64,000 nt of DNA from Pterobdella sp. o SKG-2022 (lineage: Eukaryota; Annelida; Clitellata; Hirudinida; Piscicolidae), in contig OZ038322.1 of NCBI GenBank assembly GCA_964035795.1, positions 24,758,359-24,822,358 of the forward strand, read 5' to 3'. The first letter of the stretch is position 1. Every line of letters starts with the position of its first letter. Below the pieces are notes generated by a model. It ran no database searches. It was not told where the DNA came from and was given only the letters and a program-made list of their open reading frames with translations. A program made the translations under genes and the position numbers. Below are positions 59,801 to 64,000 of the stretch, piece by piece.

Positions 59801-62800
59801 CTTCCTTACCAAGCTGGATCTGTACTATATAAAAACTGCCAGCAATGGTTAGTTTTAAACTAAATATCAAACATTTATTTATTCTATTCAAAAAAATTAA
59901 TTGAAAAATATTATCAGCATTTGTAAAATGGGTCAATGGAACTGTCACACACCTGACAAACAAACCGAGTGCCCAAAGGGGCAAATTTGGTACAAGGAAT
60001 TGCCGAACTTCAACACCACTTGTGATAATATCGATAATTTTTGGAGTGATGAGGTTGTACGATATTTAGAGTTTTGTTTTTTATAAAAACTCATCACTAA
60101 CTAAGAGAAAACTTTATTCTTTCATACAAACGAACCACTGGTCCTAACTAATTGATTCAAATGGTTTTAACTAATTAATAATCTTTTTTAGCTAAAGTAA
60201 ATACTGCAAATTATTTGAACACAAAATGTAATTTTATGAAGCAAAAAGCTTTTCATTAACAAAGTAACGTTATCAAGTGCGTGAATGATATTTAGTACAT
60301 AATAAAATTACCTTCTTTGTTCAAATAATTTGCAGTCTCAACTAATTGGTTTATATGGTCTTAATTGAAAAGTTCAAAAAGACTCAATCAAAATATTCAA
60401 ATGAAAACACTTTTAGGAGTTTATTTTAATCAACGAAGATTTTCGTAAGATGAACTTATATTATCAAGTGGAGGTGCAAATATAATTATATTTATTATAA
60501 GATGAACTTACATTGTCAAGTGGAGGTACATTTGATAATGTAGATTCATCTTATAATAAATATAATTATATTTGCACCTCCACTTGATAATATAAGTTCA
60601 TCTTACGAAAATCTTCGTGGAATAAAATAAACTTCTAAAAGTGTTTTCATTTGAATATTTACGTTTGGCTTGAAGAACTAAAATCCCAACTAATCATTTT
60701 TAATTATTTTAGGTAAAGTGCGATGTTTGTGGGTGTCCCGAAGGTTTATTTTTGAGCCAAGTGAGCACAATCTTTCATCATATTTCATTATCTAACTTAA
60801 TATCCAATACTCAATTTTAATATTTTTATAAATCAATCTGAAGGGTCAATGTGTTACTCTGAACAATTGCCCGTGCGAATATGGGGGGAAACTTTATAAA
60901 GCCGAAGAATCTGTATACACAAAATCTCAAAAATGGTTTATTGCTTTACGCCCTTGAAATATTCAGATTTTTTCAATTAATCAAATATAAATGATTTTTT
61001 TAAAATTCCACAATCTCAATAGTTTATTACTAAATACCCAATTGAACAGCACATGTCTCAATAGAAGCTGGGTGTGTGAGGACAAAGCCAATTACAAGGC
61101 TTCTTGCTCTGTGCATGGCGACATATATTACTCAGGTTATTGAGCATAAGTGTTATAACACGAATATTTCCATGAATTTATTCAATGGTTTCCAAATGTT
61201 CAAAATGGCTTCACTCGAAACCCAAAGGGTTTGATGGCATGCAGAGAACACAAACGTCCATGTCAGCTTGCGAGTTTTTGATGGTTGTAACAAAAGTGCA
61301 ACAGCTTGAAGATGAATCCTGTTTCCCCATCAATATACAAGTGAAAAATCTGCCTTGTGGAGCTGCAGGAATTATATGTAACAAGGTGTCTTTGGAATAC
61401 TTTTTATAATAGTGAATAATACATTTGAATATATAAAAACACTTATTTTATTAATGAAAATTTTTTTAATTAATTTGGCGCTTCAACTTCAATTTATCAA
61501 GCAAAAACATTTTAAGTTAAACTTTCGAAAGCCTCTGCAAAAAGTTGTGGTTTAAAACTTAAGCTTAATTATGGTGCGATCTAAGTTGAAGTATAATAGC
61601 CTGAATCAAATTTTAAAGTCGACAAACACAGAGTATTGATTTAAAAAAGAGTCACGATGCTTTTTGTAAGACTAGCTTGCATTATCAAGTGATAATCCCT
61701 TGTTAATGTAAGCTATTCCTATGAAAGGCTTTGTGACTCTTTTTTTAATAAATACTTTGTGTTTTTTGACTTTACGATTCAAGTTGTTATGCAATAACAA
61801 CTTGAAAAGTATTACCCGATCCATAGAGTTGCATAAAAGTACTGCAAAGATACTCAGACTGTATAATATTGAAACAATCATAAACAACACAAAACCTCCA
61901 ACACTTGGAAGGTTTTCACTATGACTTATTCCCATCGTTCAATATCTTTGATGAGAGGACGACAACCTATCTTAGATGGCGTAGAACTGCATCTAACTTC
62001 TGGTCACTTTATCAACTCTCATCTCTCTGTCGTCACAAACGAACTCCTTACCATGATTATTTTCAAAAATGGAATTAATATCATTTATGATGGAGGTAGG
62101 ATTTTAAAGTCACAGTGCTTATCTGTTTGAATATAATGTTTTTAAACATATATTAAGCCAAAACGTGTGATAAAAGATACAAGTATTGAAATGGTATATG
62201 TTTGAAATATAAAATATGTTCAAAGTATATTTTCAAATTTTTGTGTTAATCAGCAAAATATAGAATTTGCAATAAAAATGATTGCAACTCCACAATTGTT
62301 CAATTCTCTTGCAGCCACAACCATCTACATAAGTCTTCCTCCATGCTATAAGAACAAAGTGATTACTCTTACAAAAGCCTATATTCAATTTAATATTTAT
62401 GAAATTAATTAAATTTTTATCAGGTTGATGGTTTATGCGGGTCTTTTGGACAAAGATCTGTAGACTCAATAGGGTTAGTTGGTGCTTCAAGCATTTGGAA
62501 AGTAGATTCTTCTTGTCCGGATCCCACCAACTTGAACCCTCCACAGTGTGAGGTATGACTTATTTAAACTATAAAAGTCTTTTCTGTATTGCTATTTTGA
62601 AAATTTTCACTTTTAAATTTTTTGCAACACCGATGGATTTTAATTACTGTTATTTTATAAAACAAACTTTGATCATAAATTATCTAAAAGATTCATTTTG
62701 AGCTTGTTTTCATTCCATATCTTGCTAGTGTTTTATATAGAATCTAATCCAGTCAACGTCATTTATGCCACATGTGAAATTTCAAAAAAATATTTTCAAA

Positions 62801-63996
62801 AAGGTAGATTCAATAGTCTGTACTAATCTTCAACGAACCACAGGGAAACCCAAAAAAGTTATCGTGGGCAGTTTCTACATGCAGCATTATAACAAAAGGA
62901 GAAGCTTTCAGTGAATGCAGGAAATTGATTGATTATGAGGATTACTATGAGCAATGCATATCGGCCGCTTGTAGGTGTGCAGTTCAACCACTTGATGTCG
63001 ATCTTATTTATGAACAACTAAATAATCTTTTTGAATAAAGTTGTGAAGTTGGAAAAGATTGTGAATGCTCATGCACTTCAGTTTATAACTTTGCAAAAAC
63101 TTGCTCACAACTGGGAATCTGTGCCAAGTGGAGAAGTCAACACTTTTGTCGTAAGTAGAAGCTGGGTACCTTTTATTTTAGGCTATTTTAAAATAAAATG
63201 GCAGTAAAATAAGATTTTATGTGAAATTTTTTAAAATTAAAAATAATGCACAAACGCTTTTAAAAAGTGCGTTACAATGCTCATAAAGTTACTTTTCTTT
63301 GCTTGACAGCCGTCATGTGCCCAACTGGTCAGTCCTACAAACCATGCGGTAACATTTTCAACCAAAACTGTGTTCCTCCAAGCACCTTAACCCATCAAAT
63401 CAACTACACTTTTGAGAATGAGAGCAATTACGAAGCATTACAAGAGGGGTGTTACTGCCCTGAAGGCACTTTCAAAAACTGTGAGAATCGCCTTTTTGTT
63501 CAAGAAATTAGTTAAACTAGTATAAAATGTATCGAAAGTTAGATTAAGGATTTTTTAATAAATGCTAGTTTCAAAGTAAATTAACTAGAGGAATAAAAGC
63601 TTTAATGTTGATCAAATTATGACTTGAACCAAAGCATTTTTATAGCAATTTAACTAAAAGCTAAGGGTGATTGTGTGTCTCTGGGAGAATGTGATTGTAC
63701 CCATGAAGATCGAACGTTTCGAGCTGGAAGTTCTGTTGAGATCGGTTGCCTCAAATGGTTGACTTTTGCATATATGGATCATGAGTAAAATCTTGAATAA
63801 AGGTGACAATCAACTTATACAAACATTTCAAGTCTGTGTGAAGAGGGGGCCTTGAAATGTGACGAATCCCTGTGTCTTATGTGTGACGACAATCAAATTC
63901 AATGCCACATCGACAACAAATTGCAATGTCTTTCTTCAGAATTTATTTGCGATAATATAGTCGATTGTGACATGTTGGAAGATGAAGAAGATTGCG
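53804..63996 (+). CDS. SSPO: SCO-spondin-like giant secreted glycoprotein, N-terminal part
   Basis: I can join 33 exons in consistent phase, about 1,483 residues, and the gene runs off the right edge. Exon 1 (53804-53886) encodes a signal peptide (MVLKILIYFALTLALKPSFS). Exons 2-3 (54297-54431, 54572-54633) form an EMI domain (YFCHEEVPQRL...CCDGWQGHEC). Exon 4 (54733-54846) is EGF-like. Exons 5-6 (55177-55275, 55603-55695) are Cys-rich (GVCHHDEFC...CKNIQ). Three VWD-C8-TIL modules follow: VWD1 exons from 55829 (LLTFDGLEYYQ) to GMCGNFDNC (56689-56856); VWD2 from 58258 (HTFDSFFYS) to GLCGNWN (58924-59091); VWD3 from 61050 to GLCGSFG (62424-62552). An LDL-receptor class A repeat (CLSSEFICDNIVDCDMLEDEE) is in the last exon (63833-63996). 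SCO-spondin is secreted by the subcommissural organ and forms Reissner's fibre in vertebrates. The EMI, triple-VWD and LDLa order is what supports this name. Confidence 0.9.
60184..60350. mobile_element. Palindromic MITE-like element in SCO-spondin-like intron
   Basis: Arms of about 40 bp (TACTGCAAATTATTTGAACA...AATTTTATGA) are inverted at 60300-60345 (AATAAAATTACCTTCTTTGT, TCAAATAATTTGCAGT). The centre carries AAAGCTTTTCATTAACAAAG and GTTATCAAGTGCG. The copy at 15318 shares the left arm. Confidence 0.7.
60391..60660. mobile_element. Long hairpin MITE, 270 bp
   Basis: Two arms of about 128 bp are near-perfect inverted repeats. The left runs from AAATATTCAAATGAAAACAC to GATGAACTTACATTGTCAA; the right mirrors it to TTTTCATTTGAATATTT. 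The loop is short. It shares ATTATCAAGTGGAGG and TTTTCGTAAGATGAACTTA-type cores with the other elements. It lies in the same intron (60054-60712), next to the element at 60184. Confidence 0.85.
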
Positions 63997-64000
63997 GTAG

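Overview
The window is nuclear DNA of an animal. Most genes are split by many short, canonical GT-AG introns. The coding content includes metazoan families: a Distal-less/Dlx homeodomain, a BCL11-type zinc-finger factor and a SCO-spondin-like giant glycoprotein. The DNA is AT-rich, with short introns (mostly about 50-900 nt), intronic MITE-like palindromes, tRNA-derived SINEs and decayed LINEs. It is probably a bilaterian. I cannot assign a phylum from the sequence.

Layout. 1-6.9 kb: no recognisable gene. 6.98-9.87 kb (-): a two-exon, 934-residue Ser/Asn-rich disordered orphan. 11.6-14.4 kb (-): a complete eight-exon lipase of the pancreatic-lipase superfamily. 15.7-17.1 kb (-): a small secreted C-type-lectin plus PAN/apple protein. 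18.2-22.1 kb: a transposon cluster with a dead CR1/L2-like LINE, an opposed fragment of a second LINE and a tRNA-derived SINE. 22.7-28.1 kb (+): a 14-exon ataxin-2 homologue (Sm fold, LsmAD, PAM2, poly-Q). 29.2-32.3 kb (-): a three-exon Distal-less gene with an unusually long N-terminus. 34.4-40.9 kb (+): an RTF1 (PAF1-complex Plus3) homologue. 41-46 kb: no recognised gene. 46.05-48.08 kb (+): a two-exon BCL11-like zinc-finger gene. 49.9-53.2 kb: a SINE, a (TTA)n microsatellite and a 17-bp satellite. 53.8 kb to the right edge (+): the first 33 exons of a SCO-spondin-like gene (signal peptide, EMI, EGF-like, three VWD-C8-TIL modules, first LDLa), cut by the window end.

I joined exons by hand from splice sites, reading phase and family resemblance. 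For the lipase, lectin, ataxin-2, Dlx, BCL11 and SCO-spondin models every exon phase closes. RTF1 also closes, but its first exon and two small internal exons are tentative. The genes do not form a pathway. They are ordinary unlinked housekeeping genes (ataxin-2 in RNA metabolism, RTF1 in transcription elongation), developmental genes (Dlx, BCL11) and secreted-protein genes (lipase, lectin, SCO-spondin).

I found no clear new 'system'. The most unusual features are the long Distal-less with a GC-AG intron, a 33-bp minisatellite in an RTF1 intron that stays open in frame with the upstream exon, a possible 37-nt intron in RTF1, one hairpin MITE group dispersed in introns, and SINEs sharing a tRNA head but carrying two different bodies.
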